A DNA stretch of 57,109 nucleotides from a virus, in the IMG/VR virus record IMGVR_UViG_3300050343_000003, positions 1 to 57,109 of that record; one strand, 5' to 3'. The notes under the pieces were generated by a model. That model had not been told where the DNA came from and did no database searches. It was given only the letters and a program-made list of their open reading frames with translations. Shown piece by piece: positions 1 through 9,683 of the stretch. Each line of letters begins with the position of its first letter. Positions within the stretch are counted from its first letter, which is position 1. Position numbers and translations under genes: made by a program.

Positions 1-422
1 CTATATATAACCACAATCCAAACACAGGTAAAACATACAAAGGTAAACCCTCCGATGTAAAAGCTGGTGATATTATAATATTTAATAATAAACTAGATGG
101 CACACGTCAGGATAATGGAGATTTTAAATACCCAAATGAAGCTCCAGGTAAAGGGCATGTTTCTGTTGTTTTAGAAGTAAGAGATGATGGATCTATTGTA
201 GCTCTAGGAGGTAACCAATCAGCAGGTGCTACTTCCTATATAACAGGAGGAAAGTCCAAAGGAGGTATAAGAGCCTCATTGTATACTCCTGAAATTATGA
301 AACAATATTACAAAGGTGGTTTTAAAATAAACAGGCTAACCGACACTTCCTTAACACAAGCTGATCCAGAGATAGTAGCTGCTATAATAAAAGATGCTGG
401 ATTAGGAGGAGATGGACAATAA
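1..422 (+). CDS. C-terminal part of LysM/peptidoglycan hydrolase (wraps from 55558)
   Basis: This is the last third of the gene that begins at 55558. Codons start at base 3, and bases 1-2 complete the codon begun by base 57109. The segment carries the likely catalytic His (GKGHVSVV, about residue 570 of the joined 657-residue protein), matching the Cys near residue 477 encoded before the right edge (AWCANLL). Such a Cys-His pair is the hallmark of the TIGR02594/CHAP-like peptidoglycan amidase/endopeptidase group. The motif KAGDIIIF just before the His is also typical. The stop is at 420-422 and overlaps the next gene by 11 bases. Confidence 0.85.
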   Translation, partial: IYNHNPNTGKTYKGKPSDVKAGDIIIFNNKLDGTRQDNGDFKYPNEAPGKGHVSVVLEVRDDGSIVALGGNQSAGATSYITGGKSKGGIRASLYTPEIMKQYYKGGFKINRLTDTSLTQADPEIVAAIIKDAGLGGDGQ

Positions 423-846
423 CATGTTTGGACTACCACTAGAACTAATAACAATGCTTTTCTCTACCGTACTAGGTGGAGTTATGTCTTTAATAGGACA
501 GAATGCTAAGAATAAAGCTGAACAACAAAAGGCTTTAATAGGTGCAGTCAACGAAGCCAGAGAGCATGGTAGTAAAGACATACACTTTGCATGGACACGT
601 AGGATCATAGCTTTATCTGCAGTCTTTGCTATTATTGTCTTGCCAAAGATGGTAGCTGTATGGTATCCTGACGTAAGCGTTATCGTAGGTTACACAGAAG
701 TACATGGCGGTTTATTTAACTGGCTATTTGGTGGTGACGGTACAGTACAATGGCAAGCTGCACGAGGTTTCGTTATCACACCACTAGACACGCACATAGT
801 ATCTGCTATAGTAGGCTTATACTTTGGTGCAGGATTTACTAAATAG
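412..846 (+). CDS. membrane protein, holin candidate
   Basis: A 144-residue protein with three hydrophobic segments (about residues 6-28, 64-84 and 120-140) and a short polar loop rich in Lys/Glu between the first two. Its start overlaps the end of the peptidoglycan hydrolase gene, the usual place for a holin, so release of the lysin or a role in virion entry is inferred. Family not recognised with certainty. A second holin-like gene lies at 53141, so which one times lysis is open. Confidence 0.6.
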   Translation: MDNNMFGLPLELITMLFSTVLGGVMSLIGQNAKNKAEQQKALIGAVNEAREHGSKDIHFAWTRRIIALSAVFAIIVLPKMVAVWYPDVSVIVGYTEVHGGLFNWLFGGDGTVQWQAARGFVITPLDTHIVSAIVGLYFGAGFTK

Positions 847-855
847 GAAAACAAA

Positions 856-1386
856 ATGAAGACATTAGCAATATTTGATCAACCAATTCCAGGACAGTCT
901 TTAACAGGTGAACCTAAGAATAATCCTTGGGAACAACCAGCAGAGATGTCCAGTGTAGAAGATGTTACTATGTTTTATATAGAGAGCATGGCTAACCAAG
1001 ATGTTATAGATGATCTGGCTGCTGTGTGTCAGGCAGGGTTATCTCTCAAGCCTATAGTAAATACTATTGTAGGTGCAGGTACTATGAATGGTATCCACTC
1101 AGTTGATGTAGCTATGCTAGTCAAGCCTATTATACATGAGTTCCTAAAGCAAGCCATTACAAGTTTAGGTGTTGAAGTTTCAGATGATGGTAAAGATTAT
1201 CAGAAGGAAGCAGAAGACAGAGAGCTACAACGTTTCCAAGCTATAGTAGGTGGATACATAAAAGATAATCCTGATGATGGTTCAGATCCAGGAAAAAGAA
1301 TGTTAAGTGATTTGGTTGAAGAAGAGCCAGAGGAAGAAGACACACCAGAAGAGAAGCCAATGGGCTTGATGGCGAAAGGTTTATAA
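856..1386 (+). CDS. hypothetical protein, acidic C-terminus
   Basis: 176 residues. The N-terminal 40 residues are Pro/Asn-rich, the middle (about 50-120) is predicted helical with hydrophobic stretches, and the last 35 residues are strongly acidic (runs of Glu). The gene sits two genes ahead of the giant internal protein at 2904 and has no space to its neighbours, so a virion-internal or assembly role is likely. I do not recognise a named family. Confidence 0.75.
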   Translation: MKTLAIFDQPIPGQSLTGEPKNNPWEQPAEMSSVEDVTMFYIESMANQDVIDDLAAVCQAGLSLKPIVNTIVGAGTMNGIHSVDVAMLVKPIIHEFLKQAITSLGVEVSDDGKDYQKEAEDRELQRFQAIVGGYIKDNPDDGSDPGKRMLSDLVEEEPEEEDTPEEKPMGLMAKGL

Positions 1387-1387
1387 G

Positions 1388-2902
1388 ATGGGATTTAATT
1401 GGAAAGCTTTTGGAGCAGCCTTTTTAGACAAGCAAACAGAGGGTATCAAGAAAAGAAGAACTGATGCTGAAGAGTTTGAAGATAAGGAAGAAGAACTAGC
1501 CAAAGCAAATAGGAAAGCAATAGCTGATAGAACTCTCTTAGCAAGTGAGTATGGACAGATGGCTGAAAAAGCTATACAGCTAGGTGCTACTAAAGAACAA
1601 GTCATGGCTGCTATGGGTTCTGGTGCTATGGGTATAAAAACTTTCTATGAGAAACTATTATCTGCAGCAAATCAAAAAGGTATGCAAACATTAGGTTCTT
1701 CTGATGTAGAAGCTATTATAGATATGCCCGAAGTGTTTGAAGTAAACCCTGCTTACATAGACATGAAAATTGGTGAGCTTGCTAAGATACAATATGGTGC
1801 TAAGATGGACCCAACTCTTGCAGCAGAACAATCAGATGTTCAATCAAGTGATAGTATACTTGCTTCCATGTTTGGTACAAATGCTATGGGCCAAGCAAAG
1901 CAAAGATTAGGAGACACAACATTTATGGGTAACATGTCCATAACTGATGTAAATGAACTAGCTTCACAGGCAGAGTATAACTCTCTCTTTCCTAACTTAG
2001 GTGTTAACTTTTTTGACAGAGAGTTCTATGGACCAGAGGCAGCAGGAGAGTTTGTAAATGATCTTAGCAACATAGAATTAACTGCTATTGATACCAAAGC
2101 ACAAGCACGTATAGATGCGGCTAAACTAAAATTTAATCAAAAGATAGATGAAGGTAGTGAACTATATAATCCAGATTTTAAACAAAGAATGCAAGACTTT
2201 GTACACCCTGATGGAAGAGTAGGTTACACAGTCTTAGACGCAGAAGATGATGCTAGAGAAGAACAGATAGGAAATGCAGCAAGAGCAATAATAGATACTA
2301 AGATTGGGATGTATGGACAGACTGGTCTATTTGACCATGAGCCTTCCGTAAATCTAATGAAGAGACTTATGGGTGAAGAGTATGTAGTAAATCAAATGAG
2401 GGAACTTGGGTTGTTACCTGATGAAGAAGAAGAGGATAACACTACAGCTACTCTCAACGCTGAAGCTGATGCCTCTTCATTAGAAGATTTAATGTCAACA
2501 CCAGAGGGGGATACAGACGATAGCCAACCAGAACAAAGCAACAACCAAGAAGAAAATACCCAAACGGAAGCGCCCGATCCAGAAGCTCAAAAAGAAGCGT
2601 TACTTGCTAAAACTTTTCCTAAAAGACCGTCTAGTTTAAGTGCTAACAGGGTAGGATGGGATAGAGACTATAAGGGTAAGGTAGATCCTAAGTCTGGTAA
2701 GGTAATCATTGCACCACCTAGACCTTCTGATGGTGGAGAAAAAACTAAAGAGATACCAGTAAGAGCAGGAGGTATACTAAATGCTCCTACAGGTAAAATG
2801 AAAAAGGTTACTGAGGCTGAATACTGGGATATAACTTATGGCGAAACCCACGATCCTACTTCTGGACTACCTTTTGGCTATGAAGCATTATTAGAGGACT
2901 AG
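1388..2902 (+). CDS. probable internal virion / ejection protein
   Basis: 504 residues, largely helical, with charged coiled-coil-like sequence at residues 15-60 (many Glu/Lys) and a low-complexity linker around residues 345-400 rich in Glu, Gln, Asn and Thr. It lies directly between the 176-residue protein and the 1168-residue protein with one or two bases between genes. In short-tailed phages this spot near the lysin and largest protein usually holds DNA-ejection proteins; that is inference from order. No enzymatic motif seen. Confidence 0.75.
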   Translation: MGFNWKAFGAAFLDKQTEGIKKRRTDAEEFEDKEEELAKANRKAIADRTLLASEYGQMAEKAIQLGATKEQVMAAMGSGAMGIKTFYEKLLSAANQKGMQTLGSSDVEAIIDMPEVFEVNPAYIDMKIGELAKIQYGAKMDPTLAAEQSDVQSSDSILASMFGTNAMGQAKQRLGDTTFMGNMSITDVNELASQAEYNSLFPNLGVNFFDREFYGPEAAGEFVNDLSNIELTAIDTKAQARIDAAKLKFNQKIDEGSELYNPDFKQRMQDFVHPDGRVGYTVLDAEDDAREEQIGNAARAIIDTKIGMYGQTGLFDHEPSVNLMKRLMGEEYVVNQMRELGLLPDEEEEDNTTATLNAEADASSLEDLMSTPEGDTDDSQPEQSNNQEENTQTEAPDPEAQKEALLAKTFPKRPSSLSANRVGWDRDYKGKVDPKSGKVIIAPPRPSDGGEKTKEIPVRAGGILNAPTGKMKKVTEAEYWDITYGETHDPTSGLPFGYEALLED

Positions 2903-2903
2903 T

Positions 2904-5900
2904 ATGGCAAACTATTTAGAAGCTCAACGTAGAATAAATGATATTATGAGTGGTCCTGATGTCAGGGTTACACCTGATAGAGAAGAAGATTTCTACATAG
3001 ATAAGAATGTTACTCTCAAGAAGGATGATCTAAAGAAGGGTCAGAACCTAGCTAAGATACGTAGGTATATGGTAGGACGTAAAGGTGTTGGCTATAAAAA
3101 CAAAAACGTAGAAGAAACTGTAGACGATTTTGTACAGCACATGCGGTACTTCAATGCTAACACTGTTAGTACTACAGGTGAACTAAGGTTTATAAATAAA
3201 GCAGACGATAATATGAAGAAGGTTGCTGGAGATGCTTATCAAATATATGAACAGCTAGGTAATGTGTTTCAGAATGATGGGGCTATGGGTGCTGTTGATG
3301 GCGTAAAGGATTACATCTTTGCTGCAGCTAAAGACCCTACTAACTATGTAGGTCTTATTACTGGTGGTGTTGGTAGACTTCTTGCAGGTAGCTACACAGT
3401 AGCAGGTAAAAAGATTGTACTAGATGCAGTAAAGAGAGCAGGACTACAAGCTGCAAGAGATGGAGCCAACGCTACACAGATTAGAAAAGCAGCAGAGAAA
3501 GCTGGGATGCAAGCAGCTAGAAGAGCAGCTAAAGCAGGTCTATCTAAAGGTCAATCTAAAAAAGCAGCAGAGAAAGTAACACAAGAGGTTACTAAAGAAG
3601 GACGCAGAAAGATAGCACTGGATGCCATGAAGGGTAAACAGGAAGCATTATTTGACAAAGCAAGAGGCACATCTTTAAAGGTAACCGTAGGAGCAGACGC
3701 AGGTTTTGCTATGCTACAGGATAGTCTAGCACAGAAGACATTGATGGAAGCTGGCGCTCAAGAACAGTATAGTAAAACACAAACAGCTTTCTCTTCTTTG
3801 TTGGGTGGTGTAGCAGGTGCAGCACAGTTAGGCTTCGGTAAGTTTCGTGGTTTGTCAGGACTTGAAGAGCCAACAAACACATTAGAAGATATATCTAAAG
3901 CTGTTATAGAAAGTAACTCAGCTATACTCTCCAGACAGGATGGTAAAAAAGTTACCAAACAAATGCTAGAAGACATTGAGGCATGGAACTCAAAGGTAGA
4001 CAGAGGTTTAAAACTAGAGGCTGCTGTTATGCCATCTGATTTGTTCTCTAATATAATGCTAGGCTCAGATGGTAAGGGTGGATTAGCAAAGCTTATGAAT
4101 GATAGAGGCTTGAAGATACACTCTAATAAACTAACAGCAGATGTGATAACTAATGTAGTTAGGTTTCTACCTGAAGAGGATTTAATAAAGATTAACAAAT
4201 CCTTGGGTAAATATACAGAGCTAACACTAGGAGAGATGGCAGATACCAAAGGTATTAACCTAAGAGATCTACTAGCAAAAGATTCTAGTGAAGCAGGTAA
4301 AATCCTTAACGTTCTATCACAGTCAAAGCGTATTATTAACTCAGGTATTGTAGCTGCTGGTAGTAGTACTAAGAAAACTTTAGAGGATGACATAGCAGAG
4401 GCTACTAAAGAAGTAGACAAGATGAATAAATCACAGCCGTTAAAGTACGGACAGTCTGTATGGAAACGTTTACTTGTTTCATCTCCTGCTACTACCATGA
4501 TTAACGTAGCTGGCTTTGCTCAATACTATGTAGGTCAGAGTATGGCTGACTTGTTTAACTTTGGTATGCTAAGTATGAAAGCTCTTGGTCAGTCAACATA
4601 CGATACTACTGCTGCTAGAGAAACAATGAGACAAGCACGTGCGTATACACAGATACAATCACAGAAGTTTAGAAACTTACTAGACCCATACACTACACAC
4701 GATTCATACATGAGGTTCTTAAAAGAATCTAACAACGAAGCAACACGTAAGAAGTTATTCGAAACTATGTCAGGTGGTGTAGAAGTTCAGGGTGAACGAT
4801 TCGGCATGGACCCTAATAGCAAACTATTTAGAAACATAGAAGCTGGTTCTAACGCAGCAAGTAATATATCTGGTGTACGTATACAGGATAGCTTTACTAA
4901 GTCTCAGATGTTTATGACTGAGATGGATAAGTATATGCGTATAAATAAAAAGATGACTTTAAGGGAGGCCATAGAAAAAGGAGAAGAGCCTGACCTAGAA
5001 GTTATTCAAGGTGCGTTGGACAGTACACTCAAGTCTGTATTCTCTAAGGATTATACAACTACAGAACAACCAGAGCTACTACGTACTGCTGCTAAGATGG
5101 CTGAAACTTTTTCTAACACTCCAGGTTTTGGTACACTTCTACCATTTGGTAGGTTCTTTAACAATGTTATAGCTACTGCTTATCAGTGGTCACCACTAGC
5201 TGCACCTCAACATCTATACAGGTTTACTAGAAACCTAACAAAGCAAGAACCAAATGTAACAGACAGAGATGCTTTCGCACGTATGCTTGTAGGCTCTACT
5301 GCATTAGGCTTGTCTATGGAATATGACAACGAAAGAAGAGAAAAGAATTTAGGTGTATATGAAGTAGATGTAGGTGGTGGTACTATTGTAGATGCCAAGA
5401 ACACCTACCCATTCTCTCTATGGCTTGCAGCAGGTAGGGTACTAAACACTATGAGAAATGGTGAGCAGGTATCAGCAGACTTACAAAGAGAGATAGGTAC
5501 ACAGTTAGCTGTTGGTCAGCTTGCACGTGACACACAGTTTGCTAACGACATAAACAATATGTTAGATGTGTTAACTAATGTAGACATAGACAAGAGAGCA
5601 GCAGCTATAGATGGTATGTATAAGGTTACTGGTAACTTTGTAGCAGGTTTTACTAGACCACTAGATGTACTAAACAAAGCTGTAGGTTTTGCTACAGGTA
5701 CAGACACAGCTAAAGATGTACGTCAAGCTGAAGGTATCAATACATTTACACAAACTTCTACCAAATATGTTGACAATATAATAGAGACATTCATTGATTC
5801 GGTAGACGCTATAACAAATGATACTTTTACAAAGCTTGGACTAGGTGGTGAGGATTCCATAACAGGTAAGGAGTTATCTGTAGCTACCAGATCAGGAGAG

Positions 5901-6410
5901 GTATACGATGCTAATCCTTTTGCAAGACTGTTTGGATTAACAGTAAAGCCTAGCAAGACAGCTACAGAAACGGTATACTCTATGGCTGACATGGCTCCGT
6001 GGAAAGCTAGTGAGAGGACAAACATACCTGCCTATGATAAAATCTTCAATGGTATGTTAGCACCTATGCTTGAAACTTACACACAAGATTTATTAGACAA
6101 TCCTAGATTTCAAGACGCAAACATAAAACAAAAGCGTGGTATGCTAAAGAAAAGAATATCTGATGTTAAATCTATGGTACGTGAAAGTATGGATAGAGGC
6201 TACGCAGGATACCAAGGTAGCGTATTAAATAAAGCAACTACATTGACTAAAAGATTCAATAAAGAAACTAGAAGACAAGCTCTTAGAATGATGAGAGAAG
6301 ACTATGGAATTACTGGACAACTAGAAGATCTAAGCTTTAGAGAACTTGAGTTGTTCATGCGCTATGCAACATACCTTAAAGATGCAGAGGACGAGGTAGG
6401 CAAGCTATGA
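2904..6410 (+). CDS. large internal virion protein (DNA ejection)
   Basis: 1168 residues, the largest protein here and the last gene of the rightward transcript. Residues about 155-260 hold a small hydrophobic part followed by Ala/Lys-rich helices with repeated AAxKAG-like pattern; the rest is mixed helix without a clear enzyme motif. Position, size and helical make-up fit the internal core/ejection proteins of podoviruses. No transglycosylase motif was found by eye. The stop overlaps the end of the convergent minus-strand gene by six bases. Confidence 0.75.
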   Translation: MANYLEAQRRINDIMSGPDVRVTPDREEDFYIDKNVTLKKDDLKKGQNLAKIRRYMVGRKGVGYKNKNVEETVDDFVQHMRYFNANTVSTTGELRFINKADDNMKKVAGDAYQIYEQLGNVFQNDGAMGAVDGVKDYIFAAAKDPTNYVGLITGGVGRLLAGSYTVAGKKIVLDAVKRAGLQAARDGANATQIRKAAEKAGMQAARRAAKAGLSKGQSKKAAEKVTQEVTKEGRRKIALDAMKGKQEALFDKARGTSLKVTVGADAGFAMLQDSLAQKTLMEAGAQEQYSKTQTAFSSLLGGVAGAAQLGFGKFRGLSGLEEPTNTLEDISKAVIESNSAILSRQDGKKVTKQMLEDIEAWNSKVDRGLKLEAAVMPSDLFSNIMLGSDGKGGLAKLMNDRGLKIHSNKLTADVITNVVRFLPEEDLIKINKSLGKYTELTLGEMADTKGINLRDLLAKDSSEAGKILNVLSQSKRIINSGIVAAGSSTKKTLEDDIAEATKEVDKMNKSQPLKYGQSVWKRLLVSSPATTMINVAGFAQYYVGQSMADLFNFGMLSMKALGQSTYDTTAARETMRQARAYTQIQSQKFRNLLDPYTTHDSYMRFLKESNNEATRKKLFETMSGGVEVQGERFGMDPNSKLFRNIEAGSNAASNISGVRIQDSFTKSQMFMTEMDKYMRINKKMTLREAIEKGEEPDLEVIQGALDSTLKSVFSKDYTTTEQPELLRTAAKMAETFSNTPGFGTLLPFGRFFNNVIATAYQWSPLAAPQHLYRFTRNLTKQEPNVTDRDAFARMLVGSTALGLSMEYDNERREKNLGVYEVDVGGGTIVDAKNTYPFSLWLAAGRVLNTMRNGEQVSADLQREIGTQLAVGQLARDTQFANDINNMLDVLTNVDIDKRAAAIDGMYKVTGNFVAGFTRPLDVLNKAVGFATGTDTAKDVRQAEGINTFTQTSTKYVDNIIETFIDSVDAITNDTFTKLGLGGEDSITGKELSVATRSGEVYDANPFARLFGLTVKPSKTATETVYSMADMAPWKASERTNIPAYDKIFNGMLAPMLETYTQDLLDNPRFQDANIKQKRGMLKKRISDVKSMVRESMDRGYAGYQGSVLNKATTLTKRFNKETRRQALRMMREDYGITGQLEDLSFRELELFMRYATYLKDAEDEVGKL

Positions 6411-6419
6411 TATATAGCT
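6403..6419. terminator. short hairpin at the convergent gene ends
   Basis: AGCTAT (6403-6408) and ATAGCT (6414-6419) form a 6-bp stem with a 5-base loop exactly where the two arms meet. There is no clear T-run on either side, so this is at best a weak bidirectional terminator. Confidence 0.3.
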
Positions 6420-6599
6420 ATGCCCTGCCCACATCTTACACTCAAGGAGCTTATCTCTAGCTTTCTTGCGCTGGTCATTGTCCTCAAGATTATCCAATAA
6501 AAATTTATCTACTACTCTTATAGCATCAGTCAAGTCTTTCTTGAACTGATTACGCTTGGCTTGCATGTAGTTTGTAGCTTCACGTTCCAGTTTCATCAA
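6405..6599 (-). CDS. small basic hypothetical protein
   Basis: 64 residues, rich in Lys, Arg, Asp and Glu, probably a helical bundle or coiled coil. It is the last gene of the leftward arm, overlapping the nuclease gene before it by four bases (ATGA type) and the convergent 2904 gene by six. Family unknown. Confidence 0.6.
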   Translation of the reverse strand: MMKLEREATNYMQAKRNQFKKDLTDAIRVVDKFLLDNLEDNDQRKKARDKLLECKMWAGHSYIS

Positions 6600-7168
6600 G
6601 CTGCCTTTTCTAAATTTACTGATAGTTTATTTAATACATCTTTAGCCTGTTCTATACTTATCTTAAACCATTCACCTCTTTGTTCTTCAGCTATCTTAGC
6701 TGCTGCTTTATGTGCTTGTGCTTCTGATACACGTCTATTGTTTGACACAACCACATGCTCTAGTGAGTAGTCTCTAAAGGGGCTACTAGTCTGATAGCCA
6801 TTACATCTATCATCAGCATCAACAGCCATGCCTATCTTGACCCACTCAGGCCAAGCAGGATTAGTTATGGCATACACGTACCCCTCTTTAATAGAGTCTA
6901 ACTTATATGTACCATCAAAGGCTGCATCACTAAAAGTTTTGTAGCGTCCAGGTTTGTATAGTGGATGTTTACGTGATATGTATTTACCATTTACATACAT
7001 GGCAAGAGGATTATTTATAAGATTTTTTTTATCATTACCCTTAGTATTTGTAGCAAGATATTTTTTATTAAAACAAGGCTTGCACATTTTGTTGCCGTTA
7101 TTTTTTCTCCAACTTGGATTCCAGTTACTTTCATTTAACTCTACATTACAATGCCTACAATTAGCCAT
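6596..7168 (-). CDS. GIY-YIG-like (T5orf172) nuclease with zinc-binding N-terminus
   Basis: 190 residues. Residues 4-33 hold two Cys pairs (CRHC and CKPC) that look like a treble-clef zinc site as in HNH-type phage proteins. Residues about 95-180 match the T5orf172/GIY-YIG type: a GYVYAI strand, a VKIGMA segment, a later Arg-rich helix and a conserved Glu-Trp-Phe (GEWFKI). Such proteins are DNA nucleases, often homing endonucleases. It sits at the far end of the leftward arm beside the convergent junction, a common place for homing genes. Activity is inferred. Confidence 0.65.
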   Translation of the reverse strand: MANCRHCNVELNESNWNPSWRKNNGNKMCKPCFNKKYLATNTKGNDKKNLINNPLAMYVNGKYISRKHPLYKPGRYKTFSDAAFDGTYKLDSIKEGYVYAITNPAWPEWVKIGMAVDADDRCNGYQTSSPFRDYSLEHVVVSNNRRVSEAQAHKAAAKIAEEQRGEWFKISIEQAKDVLNKLSVNLEKAA

Positions 7169-7169
7169 A

Positions 7170-7367
7170 CTATACCTCCTGTGGTATCTGGGTACACCAT
7201 ACCCAGTAGTCTGCTTCCCACATAGACTTAGGTCTAGTAGCCTCTAAGTATTTGGTACGTGCAGACACAGCAGCATTACACTTTTCTCTGTTTTCATATA
7301 AGATGTTGTCGCTCATAATCAATGGCTCTCCATTAAATATAAAGAGCGCTACTAATACCCAAGACAT
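7170..7367 (-). CDS. small hypothetical protein, hydrophobic N-terminus
   Basis: 65 residues; the first 17 residues (MSWVLVALFIFNGEPLI) are hydrophobic and could be a signal or anchor, followed by a polar body with two Cys and several Trp. It ends two bases before the nuclease gene and starts four bases after the 38-residue gene upstream ends, so it is part of the same operon. No family recognised. Confidence 0.6.
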   Translation of the reverse strand: MSWVLVALFIFNGEPLIMSDNILYENREKCNAAVSARTKYLEATRPKSMWEADYWVWCTQIPQEV

Positions 7368-7370
7368 ATA

Positions 7371-7487
7371 CTATTCCTTTGCTTCGTAATACTGTTCTAC
7401 TTTATCATTGACCCAAGGTTCAAGATACTTCTCTGCTATTGAGCCTACTGCAAAGTAAGCTATTACTGCTGATACTATTACTTCCAT
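7371..7487 (-). CDS. 38-residue membrane peptide
   Basis: An ATG at 7487 with a well-placed AGGAG five bases upstream opens a 38-residue frame. Residues 1-17 (MEVIVSAVIAYFAVGSI) form one membrane segment and the rest is charged. It fills the gap between the reductase gene and the 65-residue gene. Function unknown; one of several tiny membrane proteins in this arm. Confidence 0.6.
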   Translation of the reverse strand: MEVIVSAVIAYFAVGSIAEKYLEPWVNDKVEQYYEAKE

Positions 7488-7495
7488 GATAACTC

Positions 7496-9394
7496 CTATG
7501 TTATATCTACTACTTCACACACGTCACCAGAGCAAGCAAATGTTTGACTGGACTTCGTGTTGTCTTCTTGTTCATACTCTGAAAGTTTGTTCCAGTCAAT
7601 CTTTTTCGGCATGGTCTTGAGTAATTCTTTATACTCTTCCTTGCTGCAATCTTGATAAGGAGCTTGCTGATAGGTATGGTCTGAGTGTGGTAGGAAAGAT
7701 ACACCTGACATTTCGTCAAAGTGTTTATAGACAAAGGCTCCTACCTCAAGCCATTCATCATCACGCACTGATATCGTTACACTAGGTTTATGCTCACACC
7801 AATGTCTTTGGTAAGTAAGCCAAGTCTCTAGCTGTTCAATAGCAGTCATGTCGTTGCGTGTTATAGCATTCTCTGGTGATCGTACAGGAAAGCTGAACAC
7901 TGTTGTAGTGTCACCCTTGAATACACAAGGCTCATTAGGTACACCGTTGTCAATCATAAACTGTGTAAGTGGGTCTTTATTATCACCTCGTACAGTACGG
8001 ATGTAATATGGAGAGTGACGAGCATGTATACCACTGGCACTGTCCACCAACTGCGAGACAGTACCCGAAGGTTTGACGCAGGTAATAGCAGCAGACTGAG
8101 GTATATCAAGCAAGTCAGCGTATTCATGATTAGTAGCCAGTGCGATATTCCGTAAGTCATCTAATAGCTTCTCCAAGTTAGAGTTAACAGCAGTCATCAA
8201 TGGGTTGTCCATGATACCTGTCAGCGACACACCAAGCAATCTCTCTTCTTCAGTATTACGTTGCCACACTTTACGCAGGTACGGAAACTTTGTGTACGAG
8301 CTTTGGATTGTGCCAAGTATTGTGGCGACTTTGACTTTACGCTCCAAGTCTTTAAGCGTATCAGTGGCACGAACAACAACTTCCGTAAGATTACAAAACT
8401 GGTAGGGTCTAAGTATGATCTCACTGCATGGATTAGTTCCGAACTGCCAGTCAGGATCACGCCTACCATACTTAGCAGCCTGTGCTTTAGATGCTTCACG
8501 ATTAAATATTCCCCTCTCTCCTGACTTACTCTCTACTAATGCTGTCCACTCACGCATGAATGTTTCTATGTCTGGCTTCTCTGTGTATGATACAGAGTTG
8601 TTAGCTAATGCTCTGTGTGGTGCTGTCTCCCACCACTGTCCTGACTTAGCGTGACGCATACGATCATCACTTAGGTTAGACAAACTAATCATGGCTGACC
8701 TACGTACACCTCCTACTACAACTATCTGTCCAATGAAACACATCAAGTCGTGGCATTCCATAGAGGTAAGCTTACGTCCTTGTGCATTCTTAAACGTGTT
8801 GACTGAGAAGTTAAACAACTCGACAAGAGGTCCAGGACCACTGGCTCTACCACCAAACGTCTTGAGCCTAGCACCTGCAGGACGTACACGAGTGACATCC
8901 CACTTGGGTATCTCACCTGCCCATAGTAATGCTAGTAGCTGACGGAAAGACTTAGCCCAACCTTCCTTGCTATCCTTAACTACAATGGTAGTCTCGCTGT
9001 CAAACAACTCAGGTACTTCAGGTAGCTGCTGCACGAACTGACGCTCAACACTGAAGCCTACACCTGTACCACACAACAGTATGAACATAGCCTCATCGAA
9101 AGACTTAGGGTCATCGACAGGTAGGTATGAGCAGTTGTACCCTGCTGTGTTATCTCTGTCCAACGCAGGACCACTAGTCATCATGGCCCTCATGCTTGGC
9201 ATTACATCTAACCCTATGATAGCTTGCTCTATCTGGTTAACCCATGAGTCGTTGCCTAGCTTCGGACGTACCACGTTATCAACGTAGCGCCCTACTGTCT
9301 CAGCCCATGACTCACGGCCTTTGCCATCTACATACTTAGCGTAGCGTGACTGGTGTATAAAACTTTGATAGTCTGTTGGTAGTAAGTTACTCAT
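7496..9394 (-). CDS. nrdJ: B12-dependent (class II) ribonucleotide reductase
   Basis: 632 residues, the size of the monomeric adenosylcobalamin-dependent ribonucleoside-triphosphate reductases. Visible active-site parts: Cys87 (GYNCSYLP), Cys323 and Glu325 in NPCSEII, Cys334 (QFCNL), and the C-terminal swinging pair Cys621/Cys626 (CSGDVC). It makes deoxynucleotides for phage DNA from host ribonucleotides without oxygen and depends on host cobalamin. Its start overlaps the upstream stop (ATGA), with a purine-rich GGGGAAG before it. It sits next to MazG and the replication genes, as in several marine podoviruses. Confidence 0.93.
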   Translation of the reverse strand: MSNLLPTDYQSFIHQSRYAKYVDGKGRESWAETVGRYVDNVVRPKLGNDSWVNQIEQAIIGLDVMPSMRAMMTSGPALDRDNTAGYNCSYLPVDDPKSFDEAMFILLCGTGVGFSVERQFVQQLPEVPELFDSETTIVVKDSKEGWAKSFRQLLALLWAGEIPKWDVTRVRPAGARLKTFGGRASGPGPLVELFNFSVNTFKNAQGRKLTSMECHDLMCFIGQIVVVGGVRRSAMISLSNLSDDRMRHAKSGQWWETAPHRALANNSVSYTEKPDIETFMREWTALVESKSGERGIFNREASKAQAAKYGRRDPDWQFGTNPCSEIILRPYQFCNLTEVVVRATDTLKDLERKVKVATILGTIQSSYTKFPYLRKVWQRNTEEERLLGVSLTGIMDNPLMTAVNSNLEKLLDDLRNIALATNHEYADLLDIPQSAAITCVKPSGTVSQLVDSASGIHARHSPYYIRTVRGDNKDPLTQFMIDNGVPNEPCVFKGDTTTVFSFPVRSPENAITRNDMTAIEQLETWLTYQRHWCEHKPSVTISVRDDEWLEVGAFVYKHFDEMSGVSFLPHSDHTYQQAPYQDCSKEEYKELLKTMPKKIDWNKLSEYEQEDNTKSSQTFACSGDVCEVVDIT

Positions 9395-9600
9395 TTGTCT
9401 TCCCCTATATTTGTTGGTGCGTACACCTCTCCATTATATTTACTTCCTGTTGCACCTTTACCTGTCTCCACTCCATTATTGCAGCCTACCACAACTACTA
9501 ATAAAAAAGCTGTAAAAAAGTATAGTGTTCTCTTTGACCAAAGTATAAACAGTTCAAATGTTTTCTTTGCTTCTATCTCTGCTGATTCCCTTGGTGTCAC
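9391..9600 (-). CDS. small membrane or lipoprotein-like protein
   Basis: 69 residues. A charged N-terminus (residues 1-25) is followed by a strong hydrophobic stretch (about 27-41) ending in VVGCN, which resembles a lipobox (V-V-G-C). The remaining 30 residues are polar and Gly/Thr-rich. A long cytoplasmic lead before the lipobox is unusual, so it may simply be a single-pass membrane protein. The start is GTG and overlaps the stop of the 28-residue gene upstream. Confidence 0.55.
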   Translation of the reverse strand: MTPRESAEIEAKKTFELFILWSKRTLYFFTAFLLVVVVGCNNGVETGKGATGSKYNGEVYAPTNIGEDK

Positions 9601-9683
9601 TTGTAGTACCTATTCCATATGATCATCACAACTATCCAAAGAATTATGGTCATACCTAAATGTATCTGTGTCATGTCAGTCAT
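9597..9683 (-). CDS. 28-residue membrane peptide
   Basis: Starts at an ATG overlapping the MazG stop (ATGA) and ends overlapping the GTG of the next gene (GTGA), so it is translationally coupled on both sides. Nearly the whole peptide is one membrane segment (IILWIVVMIIW) with a charged C-terminus. Function unknown. Confidence 0.5.
   Translation of the reverse strand: MTDMTQIHLGMTIILWIVVMIIWNRYYK

Noticed and set aside
3758-4498. Long minus-strand frame (246 codons)
   Set aside because: Ser/Leu-rich antisense shadow of the 1168-residue protein gene, no ribosome site and no family likeness.
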